Positions 11,692 to 22,500 of a stretch of DNA of 64,000 nt are shown here, one piece after another (the first letter of the stretch is position 1; each line of letters begins with the position of its first letter). The stretch is from Dromiciops gliroides. Taxonomy: Eukaryota > Chordata > Mammalia > Microbiotheria > Microbiotheriidae. The translations under genes were made by a program, and so were the position numbers. Below the pieces are notes generated by a model, which saw only the letters and a list, made by a program, of their open reading frames with translations, was not told the DNA's origin and did no database searches. The DNA lies in the NCBI RefSeq assembly GCF_019393635.1, contig NC_057863.1, positions 31,190,814-31,254,813 on the forward strand, read 5' to 3'.

Positions 11692-11870
11692 GAAAGAGAA
11701 CTGGATTAGTCCAAAGACTTGCATTCAAATCCAGTCACTGCCCATGTGACCCTAGGCAAGTTACTAAAGCTCCCTGTGCCTCAGTTTCCTCATCTGTAAA
11801 ATGAGAGAGTTGGGCCAGATCACCTATAAGGTGCTTTCCAGCCCTAACTCTCCTACCCTATGGGTCATAT
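11692..11870 (+). repeat. MIR-type SINE directly after L1
   Basis: AGAACTGGATTAGTCC, CATGTGACCCTAGGCAAG, CCTCAGTTTCCTCATCTGTAAAATG. The L1 inserted at its left edge, where the TSD lies. Confidence 0.78.
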
Positions 11871-11884
11871 CCCATTGCCCTGTG

Positions 11885-12030
11885 TGTGACCTTGTGCCCA
11901 ACCTGTGGTAGAGTCTTCTGAGTTTGTATTGGGCTTATTAGTCATGGTTGGACACATTGTACCTTGACTCCAGCACCTACAGTGATGTCATTTTGGTCCT
12001 CTTCTACAATGAAGGTCAACAGCCAACCAA
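11885..12030 (+). mobile_element. 3' part of the same CATCTCCAGTCATCC-type SINE
   Basis: TGACTCCAGCACCTACAGTG, ATGTCATTTTGGTCCTCTTC, AATGAAGGTCAACAGCC parallel the end of the copy at 14553-14762 but are more diverged. Confidence 0.5.
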
Positions 12031-12593
12031 TATAAATTGTTCTGGTTCTGCTCATTTCATTCTTCACCACTTTATAAAAATCCTCAAAGTTGTTTATTTT
12101 TGTAATATTGATGTTATGGTATAAATCATTGTGCCTTCCCAAAGATTAGCTAGTCTGATAAATATATACTAAGGTACCAAGGAAAGAAAATGAAAGAACC
12201 CAATCACCCTACAAATAAAATTTGTGCTTATTGTTCTAGAGATAATGCCCACTTTGGGGGTGGGGGGTACTCAGGGAAGTGCCATGGAAAGGTATGAGAT
12301 GAGTAATGAGTGGGTAGTGACAAGGGAAATATTGAGGGGGGAAGGAGGTGGTCTATTCTGTGCCTATTCATCTCACACAATGTGGTTGGCAGCCTGATAG
12401 CATGTTTTAAGTGGTTGTGTCCCTGGTTCTATATATGCTGGCAAATTCTGTACAAGCCTTGGTTTCCATGTGGTTTTCAGAGAAAGAATGCATTGGAGAC
12501 CCACCATTAATACAGTTGTGTTGTGAAGGAATGAAATACACTAAGTGGTTTTCATTCTTCTATTGAGTCCTTACTGACTTATTAGATTTATTG

Positions 12594-12735
12594 ATAATCT
12601 CAGGGGAAAATCTAGATGTGGCATTACCCAAAATGACTCCTGCAGAGCATCTCAGAAAGCTGTCTCTTCTTGGGGAATCTGGGACATTAGAAGAAAAGAA
12701 CTTGTATAGATTAGCAAGTAGGATGACAACAGGAG
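12594..12735 (+). other. Candidate 5' UTR exon end / donor upstream of SAMD7
   Basis: CAGGAG/GTAAGT at 12731-12741 is a consensus donor in non-repetitive sequence 2.5 kb before the coding start. A TAATCT motif at 12594 and a reverse-oriented CTAATC at about 12713 resemble CRX-type homeodomain sites expected near photoreceptor genes. No TATA box or CpG island marks a start, so the left edge given here is arbitrary. Confidence 0.15.
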
Positions 12736-12891
12736 GTAAGTCTAACATCTTAGCGATCCAAATGGGCTGACCCCTGACTGATTTTTATTGATTTGTTTTC
12801 CTAGTGTACCTACCAGCACATAGGTGACTTTTGTTTCTTGATGGGCTACTCCTCTTCCTTTCTCAACCTCTTCTCCTTTTGCCTTTATTTT

Positions 12892-12944
12892 ACTTTTTTT
12901 GCAGGACAATGGGGGTTAAGTGACTTGCCCAGGGTCACACAGCC
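12892..12944 (-). mobile_element. Tail-only SINE fragment with intact TSD
   Basis: TTGCCTTTATTTT flanks a 53-bp 3' end at 12879-12891 and 12945-12957. Truncation falls at CACACAG, close to where the 2366-2420 fragment stops. Confidence 0.88.
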
Positions 12945-13941
12945 TTGCCTTTATTTTTAACATAACCTGATGTGTGGGCTAGTGAATAGAAATCAAACCT
13001 GGGAGTCCCTTGGGTTCAAGTCTTTTTGATACACAGTGGCTATGTGCCCCTGTGCAAGTTACTGAACCTTTTGGCATCCCAGGTAACTCCAAGACTATGC
13101 ATTGCAAAATAGTGGGTAATCTGTACTAGTATAGGAAGTAGGCTCATGGGTAGTTACCAAACAAGGTCTTATTTAAAAAAATAAATGTAATGCAACACAA
13201 TTGTATTTTAAGTTTTTAGGGGTCTTGTGGCTCTAGCATATGGATAAAAAAAGTAAATATTCTACTAGTAGTGATTCTCACATGTACAAAAGATTCTATT
13301 TAGCATGGCATAGATGAGAGCCGAATAACTTTTCCAAAATGGCGTACCAGATTGCCAACCGCTATCATGTTGTACGAGGAGAGGTGGGCAGAGGTCAAGG
13401 TTTTCTTGGGGAAGGGATTTACAAGGGCAAACTTTCTTAGTGATTTAGATAGAGTGCTCTACTTGGGGTTAGGAATACATGAATTGGAATCTTGCTGTGT
13501 GACCCTGAACAAGTGATTCATCTCTCTGATTCTATTCCCTGATCTGTAAAAGAAAAACAGTAATGCTTATAAATGAAGCCCCCACTTCATAAGATGATCA
13601 TGGAATTCAGACATGATAATCTATATGAATCCCTCTTCCTGTCCCTGTCCCTGTCCCTTCTCTGTCCTTATAGGGATTCATACCCTTACCTGCAGGTGCT
13701 CTGCCCGAAGGAATATGTTTTGATTGCTGAAACCTCATTGGATGATTTGGGGCTCATGGCCATGATTTTTTTTAATGGATCATGCCTTAACCCCAAGTTA
13801 CTTTGACTTTCATAGATTGTCCAACAATAGGTCCCAGGACAAGCCTGATTGGCTTGTGAATAGAAAAATTAGCCAGTGAATACAAATAGCAACTGCTTCT
13901 GTTTTAGCCAGAAACCTTGAGAGCCTTTCCCTCCCAGACTT

Positions 13942-14000
13942 TTCCTTCCTTCCTTCCTTCCTTCCTTCCTTCCTTCCTTCCTTCCTTCCTTCCTTCCTTC
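13942..14000. repeat. (TTCC)n microsatellite
   Basis: About 14-15 perfect TTCC units (GGAA on the minus strand) that merge into the pentamer array. Confidence 0.98.
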
Positions 14001-14520
14001 CCTTCCCTTCCCTTCCCTTCCCTTCCCTTCCCTTCCCTTCCCTTCCCTTCCCTTCCCTTCCCTTCCCTTCCCTTCCCTTCCCTTCCCTTCCCTTCCCTTC
14101 CCTTCCCTTCCCTTCCCTTCCCTTCCCTTCCCTTCCCTTCCCTTCCCTTCCCTTCCCTTCCCTTCCCTTCCCTTCCCTTCCCTTCCCTTCCCTTCCCTTC
14201 CCTTCCCTTCCCTTCCCTTCCCTTCCCTTCCCTTCCCTTCCCTTCCCTTCCCTTCCCTTCCCTTCCCTTCCCTTCCCTTCCCTTCCCTTCCCTTCCCTTC
14301 CCTTCCCTTCCCTTCCCTTCCCTTCCCTTCCCTTCCCTTCCCTTCCCTTCCCTTCCCTTCCCTTCCCTTCCCTTCCCTTCCCTTCCCTTCCCTTCCCTTC
14401 CCTTCCCTTCCCTTCCCTTCCCTTCCCTTCCCTTCCCTTCCCTTCCCTTCCCTTCCCTTCCCTTCCCTTCCCTTCCCTTCCCTTCCCTTCCCTTCCCTTC
14501 CTTTCCCTTTCCTTCCCTTC
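14001..14520. repeat. (TTCCC)n pentanucleotide satellite, about 104 units
   Basis: The array is perfectly regular over 14001-14500 (100 units); the last 20 bp are slightly altered (CTTTCCCTTT). Minus strand (GGGAA)n: G3 tracts every 5 bp, and pure purine/pyrimidine strands. The 241- and 202-residue reading frames here are repeat translation, not genes. The array ends 728 bp before the SAMD7 start codon. Confidence 0.99.
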
Positions 14521-14552
14521 ATTAATTTGTTACTGAGACTTGGGAAGGACCT

Positions 14553-14762
14553 TAGTTTAAAAGGGCCAGGGTCTCCCACTACATCTGGGGCCATCTCCAG
14601 TCATCCTGATCTATATCTTGCCACTGGACCCAGATGGCTCTGGAGGAGAGAGTGAGGCTGGTGACTGCACAGGCCTCACTCATTTAAATCCAATTCACTG
14701 CAAGTCATGACATCACCTCCCAATGTCATGGTCCTCTTCAAGAATGAAGGACAAACAACAAA
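14553..14762 (+). mobile_element. Dispersed SINE of the GGCCATCTCCAGTCATCCTGAT type
   Basis: GGGGCCATCTCCAGTCATCC, TGGACCCAGATGGCTCTGG, CACCTCCCAATGTCATGG, TCCTCTTCAAGAATGAAGG and a tail ACAAACAACAAAA. I recognise the family as common in marsupials but cannot give its database name with certainty. It starts directly after the (TTCCC)n array and ends 487 bp before the SAMD7 start codon. Confidence 0.75.
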
Positions 14763-15248
14763 ATATATGAAGTCATTGTCAGCTAACATTTTTATTGAGG
14801 ATGGCTATGTCATCAGGAAACATCCAAATTAAAAGGGGCCCAGGTGCCATCCTCAGCACAGATGTCATGCTCATTGCATAGAAGAATCAGCAGTTTCAAA
14901 ATTATAGCCAGCACAGCCATTTGCATTGTATTCTTACTGTGGACAGAATCGTAGTGTGTTTCTAGTGGACTCTGCAGAATGCCAAGGGGAGAATTAAATC
15001 TTGGGATCTTTAGCATCTTTAAACTGATGAATCATACAACATCCCAAGTGCTTGCTATCTAGCTTGCTTGGAGCAGCAAAAAGCTATTTCATACCTAGTC
15101 TCTAAATACAGAAGCTTCTCCTTGCATCTGAAGGGAATGGGAATGGAAGGCCAGATGGTAGTTATTCTTCTTGGGGTGGGTTTTTTTTTTTCTGAATAAC
15201 AACCTGATTTGGTTTCTACTAGAATTGCACCAGCAACAAGAGGTGTTG

Positions 15249-15349
15249 ATGAGAAATCCCTTGATGACTGTTAACCCGTCATTGATAGGGTCGGGACCAC
15301 AGAGAATCCAATCTGTTCCCTCACAATTTGAAGCTCGGTTTGTGGACAG
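15249..15349 (+). CDS. SAMD7: SAMD7 coding exon 1 (start codon exon)
   Basis: The probable full exon runs from 15223 (acceptor ctactag) with 26 nt of 5' UTR before the ATG at 15249. The donor is ACAG/GTATAT at 15350. It encodes residues 1-33 and two bases of Arg34. The reading frame stays open upstream of the ATG within the intron, but the intron side is T-rich and not protein-like. MRNPLMTVNPSL is the family N-terminus, so this ATG is preferred. Confidence 0.9.
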
Positions 15350-17032
15350 GTATATTTTTCTCCACTATAATCTTTCATCTAAACACAAGCTAGCATGGTT
15401 CTTGAATATGTGCAGAATTTCAGGGTCTTAGATTTGGAAGGGACCTCAGAGGCCATCAGCTCCAATTGGCACCTGAACGAACCCCCCACCCCAGTTGTCC
15501 CTAACAAGTGGGCATCCAGCCTTTGAAGTCTGGAAAGGGGAAATCTACTTACTTACCACTTTGAAATAACTCTAGGGGGCAGCTAGGTGGCACAGTGGAT
15601 AAAGCATCGGCCCTGGATTCAGGAGGACCTGAGTTCAAATCCAACTTCAGACACTTGACACTGGCAGTGTGACCCTGGGCAAGACACAAAAACCCCACCG
15701 CCTCACAAAAAAAAAAAATAAGAAAGAAAGAAATAGCTCTAGTCGTTAGAATTTTCGCCTGATATTAAGCCAGAATTTACCTCTTTAAAATTTATACTCA
15801 TTGCTCTTTCAGCCCTTAGGGACAAAGAAGAATCAGCTATTAAAAAGCCTTTGTTAAGTTGCTATTATGTGTCAAGTACTATACTAGGCATTGAGGATGT
15901 CACCAAGAGTGAAATGGTCCCTTCCTTTAAGGACCTTGTATTCTAACAGAATACAGTCTGGTTCTCTTCCTCAGGGCCCTGCTTCAAATACTTGAAGACA
16001 GAACTCTTTGGCTCTTTTCTTGCTTAATATTATTTCAATTTCATTTTGGCCTCTATGGCTCGTTGCTCTGCTAGTGATCTACTTCAAAGCTTCATCCCCA
16101 GATGGCAGTGACCCTCGGTTCTTAAATGGTCAACTGCCCACAGAGCATGAAAGCCCAGAAGATGCAAAAAAAAAACTTGTTTAAGTTCATTGCCACTGGA
16201 CTGAGCCATTGTCTATTGCCTGAGGGCCAACCAACTGTGTTCAGAGGGGCCCATCCAATGACTGGCTAGCTGCAAGGGAATAAATCTGGGGCTGTAGAAA
16301 CTATCAAAAAGCACTTACCAAATTAGAGAGGGATGGGGATCTGAGCTGGTGGAAGGAGTATTCACACTAAAACACTGAAGGAAACAGGTACAAGGACAGC
16401 ATCTATGTCTATCAAGGTCAGATATTACCTGCATGATTGGGGGGGGTGATCAAACACTTCTCCCGAGGTACATCTCTGGTCTCCATGGCAGCAGCTGTTG
16501 GAATTGACAAATTTGACATAGTGAAGTGTTCCATTCGTTGCACCTTTAACACTCCTCACTTTTGCTCCCTCAAAAGAGAGTAGAACTCATTCGATGAATC
16601 AATATGGACTTAGCAGTTAGTCAGTCAAGTGGCATTTATTAAGCACCTACTTTGTGCCAGACACTGTTGGGTCTTCACATTTGCTGATATACATAACGTA
16701 TGATAGACATAAATATGTCATGTATTATATATTTCATATATGAGCTATCATATGTTTATGAATGTATCATATGTGATACCTGTTATGATATACAATATAT
16801 ATATGGTATATTGTCATATTATTATACTCTGCTGGGCTTTCAGCCAAGCTCATATGTATCAAATCTGTTAAGCCCATGGTAGGTGCTTAATGAATGCTAG
16901 TTGACTTGTACATGTATATACAGGTACACATACATATATATTTAATAAACATTAGTTTGTATCTATCTATATATATATATACATATATACCCAGACACAT
17001 TTGTATAGTTATACACATTAGCTATATATGTG

Positions 17033-17084
<52 letters not shown>

Positions 17085-19464
17085 GTTATATTTATATTAG
17101 TAGGTCTATCAGTAGACTTGATGTGGATCAGGTTTCCATATCACCTTCTGGCTATTTCTTTCTTTCTTTTTTTTTTTTTTTTTTTGGTGAGGCAATTGGG
17201 GTTAAGTGACTTGCCCAGGGTTACACAGCTAGTAAGTGTTAAGTGTCTGAGGCCAGATTTGAACTCAGGTCCTCCTGAATCCAGGGCTGGTGCTCTATCC
17301 ACTGCACCATCTAGCTGCCCCCTGGATATTTCTAATCATGCCAACCTGCCAGCCCCCCAAGTTTCCAACTCCTGTTAGGAGCTCCTTTAGGCATGTGAGT
17401 TTGGTTTGGACACCTCTAGGAAGTGAGGTGGTGATCTGATCTTTGGCAAGATAAAGCAAAAGTAAACCCATTAGAGCCCAGGACCTAGGAACAGAGTCCA
17501 GGTGGCTCCATTGGGAGGGGTTTGACCAGGATGACCAGACTGGGGATCACATGGGCTTTGATAGCATTGAGCTTGAACGATGCCTATAATGGTCTGAAAA
17601 ACAAAGATACAGGTGCCGAGAGAAAGCCTGGGAAAATAAAAGAGTTAGTGTAATCAATCGATCAAACATTAGATCCAGGAGACTATGGTACTGACGTGTA
17701 GTGAAATGATGTCTGTTAAATAAGGGGTGGGGGTGGGGGGGAATCCTGCAGTTATAATAATCAGAATAAATCTGATTAGATGTTCTTATTGATAGGTCCC
17801 GGAATGCTGCCTCCCTGCTCCTCCCCTCAGCTACTTTCTATACCAAGTTCATCCCTAAATGAGGGCTTTCTCACTTCAGACCTTCCTCAATAGATTCCTT
17901 TGTTAAACTTAGGAATCACAGACATTCTTGCACTTCTGATGAGGCAGAAGTGCCCTAAATTGACATAGAGCCTAATGCCTCAGGAACAGCAAGACCTGCA
18001 TCTCATCTTAATTTCCTTTCTTCCCCTAGAGATTCATTGCCTTCAGCTGATGTGATGGCTCCGCCTGACCTTAGACAAATCCACATCGCTTCCCGCTTGG
18101 GAGCATCGGTTCCCCCTCATGTGAATATGCCCCACGTTCTGTCTAACACTGTTTATCCAGGTCTGAGCACTCAGGGATGTGGTAATATTCAAAGGGACTG
18201 TGGGATCGCGCCTATTGGTTACCAGGGTTTCTTTTTCTTTTTGGTTTTGTTTTCCCACGGTTTTCAATGGTTCAGTGGGCTTTTTCAATGGTTTTTAATG
18301 TTGTTTTTTTTCTTATGGTTCAATGATTTCAGTGTTTTCCCCCCAATAGGGAGTTGGTGGGAGGAGGGAAGTGATGATAAAATACATGTTTATTAATTAT
18401 AAAAAAATCAAATCACAAAGTATCTGTGGAATGTGGCTGCTTAGTCTGAGCCCACCGAAGGTTGTTAATAACAGTAACTATACTAGCTAAAGGGAAGGGA
18501 AAGACACCATTGCCCCTTTTGTCCTTGTCTTGGAACTTGATAACTATATCTGATACCTAACATCCAAGTTCCTTCTCTTATTATTAACTAGAGAGGTTAT
18601 TATGGTCACTGGGTCAGAGAGACAGCTTGATGTAGTAGATAGAGCACTGGACTTGGAGTCAGGAACACTTGGGTCCTGAGTTTGAGACCCTGGGCAAATC
18701 ACTAACTTCTCCTCAGCTGTTTTCTTTTTCTTTGCAGGGCAATGAGGGCTAAGTTACTTGCCCAGGGTCACACAGCTAGGAAATATAAGTGTCTGAGGCT
18801 AGATTTGAACTCAGGTCCTCCTGAATCCAGGGCCAGTGCTTTATCCACTGCACCACCTAGCTGCCCCAAACCACTAACTTCTCTGTGCCTGTTTCAGCTC
18901 TTAAACGAGGGAGTTGGATTTAATGATTTCCCTTCTAGCTTTAAATCTATGATCTCTTGAACAATCGTTAGTTGCTATGGGCTCCAACCTCTGCCACTGA
19001 AGGATGAAGGTCCACCTGGAGAAACCTTTTGAATATTTTCCCATCTGGAAAACTTCCATTTTTGTCAATTATCAGGTGTGCCTATAGAGCAAGAGAAGTA
19101 GATTGCTTTTTTTTTTTAGTGAGGTAATTGGGGTTAAGTGACTTGCCCAGGGTCACACAGCTAGTAAGTGTTAAGTGTCTGAGGCTGGATTTGAACTCAG
19201 GTACTCCTGACTCCAAGGCCAGTGCTCTATCCACTGTGCCATCTAGCTACCCCAGTAGATTACTTTTTAAAAATTTTCTTTTAATGATCATGAACTACCC
19301 CCTCAGACTTCAAAGGTTCCTTTCACCTTTTTTGCCTTTTGAAGGATGGAGGGAAAGCTCTTTCTAAGAAAGGAAGAAAGACAGAGAAAGAGGGAGAGAG
19401 GGAGGGAAGGAAGGAAGGAAGGAAGGAAGGAAGGAAGGAAGGAAGGAAGGAAGGAAGGAAGGAA

Positions 19465-19557
<93 letters not shown>

Positions 19558-22500
19558 CAGAAGAAGAGGAGAGATGTCAGGCAAGGCAAAGGAAAGGAAA
19601 AAAACTGAATTTATCCTCCTGTCTGTTGCATAGCCAATGTGATGCTAAGGGCATCACGCTGCTTGTAGGATGGCCTACCACATTGTTTGGCAGACTTTGG
19701 CTTTGTTTCGGTTCACACATCACAAGTTGCTTCTGCAGCCAGATTTCCTTTTTGCATGTGCCATTGTGTATTACTTACTTTGGGCTTGACCTGGTTTTGC
19801 TTTTCAGGATACAGCTTTCTGCAGCCTGAATCCATGGAGGCAGTGGCCAGAAGGCAAGAGCTGGTTCAGAAACACAATCTAGCCAGGTGGGTTATTGAAT
19901 GGTGGTGCTTGTGAATCTATAGGTTATAAGGAATGCCCCTGCCCAAGGTTGGTGGTTACTCACATGAATGTAGAATTGGAAGTCCCAGTTGCCTTGGGAG
20001 GGAGTTACCCTGAATGACTTTGCAATTCATTTGAACACCTCAATTTCAAATGATTTTTCTGTCTCTCAGCAATGTGCAAAGCTTGGCAATACCTCTTCAA
20101 GCCTAAAATGCTTCAGGAAGATCTGATTTCAGCCTAGAAGAGAATGTCCCCTGGTTCCCCAAAGCCCCTCACTGAAAGACAACTGAGTCTTAGTCAAGGG
20201 TAGTAGTTCTCAAAGTATTGACTGGCCACAGATGAGAGGAGGCCACGTCATGCCTTCACTTGACTCTCAGGAGCCCAAAGGAATGAATCCTGTGAAAAAT
20301 AGAGTAAACCAAAAAAATGCCATTTTCCCCACCCTGCTCACAACTGGAAGATTGTGTTCTTTTGGCTTTTCATTAGTATTTTGTTGATTAATTAAGATTC
20401 TTACATTTTCTACAAATAACTTTTAAAAAATTTCTTTTATTTCAAAAATTTTGTTGATAGCAAGTACTCTGGAGCTTTTGCAACTCATTTCTTGTCCTGG
20501 GATTTAATTCTTCCCTTGATGTACTGAAAAGCCTGCTAGAAAAAAACACAAAACTGACTAATGTAGAGAAACTAAGTCTGACAACATGTACACCATTCTG
20601 TACCCATAGGTGCCCACCTTCTACCAAGAGGAAGGAAATAGGCTTCATCATTAGTTCTCTGGGGATTTAGCTGAGTCATTAAGATTAATCAGAGTTCACT
20701 TATTAGCATAATGATCAACAGCAATTCTAGAGGATAAGGTGAAACATTCTACCCACCTCTTGATAGAGATGTGATGGAGTCAGAGAACAGACTGACATTT
20801 GGAGGGGATGTGCAGAAGAAATACATGGTCAATATGAGAATCTGTTTTGCTTGATCACACATGTTTGAAACAGGAATTTGTTTTTTCTTGCCTCCTCATT
20901 GCAGGGAGGGGGTGGGGTGGGGAAGTAGGAAGAGAGAATGTACATCTAAAATACAAAGAATTTAATTTAAAAAATAACACCCACTTCCAGCAGTTTTAAA
21001 ACTTTGAGAGAGTAAGCTGTGATAATGATTAATCCCTAAACCCTATCCTCATAGTGCCTGCAGTTCCATGCCAATAGTATAGTCCCCACAGTCCAAGAGA
21101 TTGTCTTGTGATTCCCCAGTGAAATCCATTGGAAGGATTCCTCCCCTACGACTCTTTTGGGGCTTAGCTTTATTAGGATAAAGTTTAAGTAACAAGGAGA
21201 AGGCTCCCAGATAGGACCTTATCTTGGGAGGGTTAGATGCTCATAGTTGGGATGAGCAGTTGGTTATTCAAATTCCCTTTCTAACACGTTCTGTTGGTTT
21301 GTGTATGAGTGTGAGGTTTTTTCTTGCATCTTTAGGATGGAGATGGAAATGGGCACCATTTTTCAACAAAGGGAGATAGGAAAAGCTCAGCATAAAGGAC
21401 TGATGGGTTTGGGTCTGGAGACATCATTCCTATACCAACATGGTATCCCAACAAGCTCCGTTTCATTCCGAGGAAGGAGCAGACTTCCTGAAGTACATCT
21501 TCCCAATGACCTCTATGTCCACAGAAGCTCTCTGGATGATCTGCATAGCAATACCGGGTTAATAACAACTGGTCCATACCCACCAGTTAGTAGCTGGCAG
21601 AAAGAAAAGGGTCGCCGGCTAGGGAGAAGAATGGGAAATCATAAAGCTTCTGGTTGTAGTACCAGGAGTTCCAAAAGCCAAGAGGAGGATAAAAATCCAG
21701 ATCAGAGTATCACAGTTTCAGCTGCAGAAAAAGAGGACAAGAAAGATCTTGACATTGAACCACACCCTAAATATGAGCCAAGCCAGAGCGATGGGGAACC
21801 TACCGTTTCGCCCACCAAGAGCCTCAAGGAACATGAGCACGGCTCCCAAAAACCCTGTGAAGAGCATGGTTGGTCCATTGGAACAAATGACAATGGTGGT
21901 GGGAATGGGAAGGATTCCTGTCATTCTTCATCAGCCTCTGATGGAAAATATCTTTTCCACTCTCCAGTCTCCTTCCCTTCCCTGCCATATGGATTGCCAG
22001 CATTCAACAACAGCTCATTCCTCCCTCCAGGTTTGTAAGTCCCTTCAATTACAGTTTGAGAGCACTGTAACTCTGCTTTCCTATTTCCTTTTCCTAATCC
22101 TATTCACGTAGTCCATTCATGAAGCAAGAGGAGCTGTTCAGGCCACCGAGCATTTGGGGTGGGTTCTTTAAAGCAGATTATGTGAAATTCAATGAGCTCT
22201 CGAGTCTATTATGTACAGTTACAGTGATTGCTTCTATTTCCCAAACCTATGCCAATAAATGGTTTCATAGTATTTATGTGTCATGTAAGGCAGTCCAAGA
22301 TAGCAGTGGAGAGAATAAGTCAGAGAAGGGCTTCTTAACCTGGAGTTAACCCCTTAGAGCATCTGTAGATAGATTCCAGGAGGTCTCTGAATTTGGATGG
22401 TAAAAAAAAATGCACTTGGGGGCAGCTAGGTGGTGCAGTCGATAAAACACTGGTCCTGGATTTAGGAGGACCTGAGTTCAAATCAGGCTTCAGACATTTG

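Larger units (their letters stand above)
12031..13941. other. Upstream flank of SAMD7, mostly non-repetitive
   Basis: Contains a tail-only SINE (12892-12944), MIR-like scraps at about 12975-13080 and 13440-13560, and the candidate donor at 12736. No TATA box or CpG island identified. Confidence 0.5.

Noticed and set aside
13869..14594. 241-residue minus-strand and 202-residue plus-strand open frames
   Set aside because: They are translations of the (TTCCC)n array. A 5-bp unit cycles through frames without stops, so openness carries no coding information.
16093..16182. 30-codon hydrophilic open stretch in intron 1
   Set aside because: No splice sites or continuation, and no recognisable protein.
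18204..18220. GTGGGATCGCGCCT, identical to a short stretch of 7SL RNA
   Set aside because: The surrounding bases do not follow 7SL, unlike 30882-31120; it is a short chance match beside the exon 2 donor.
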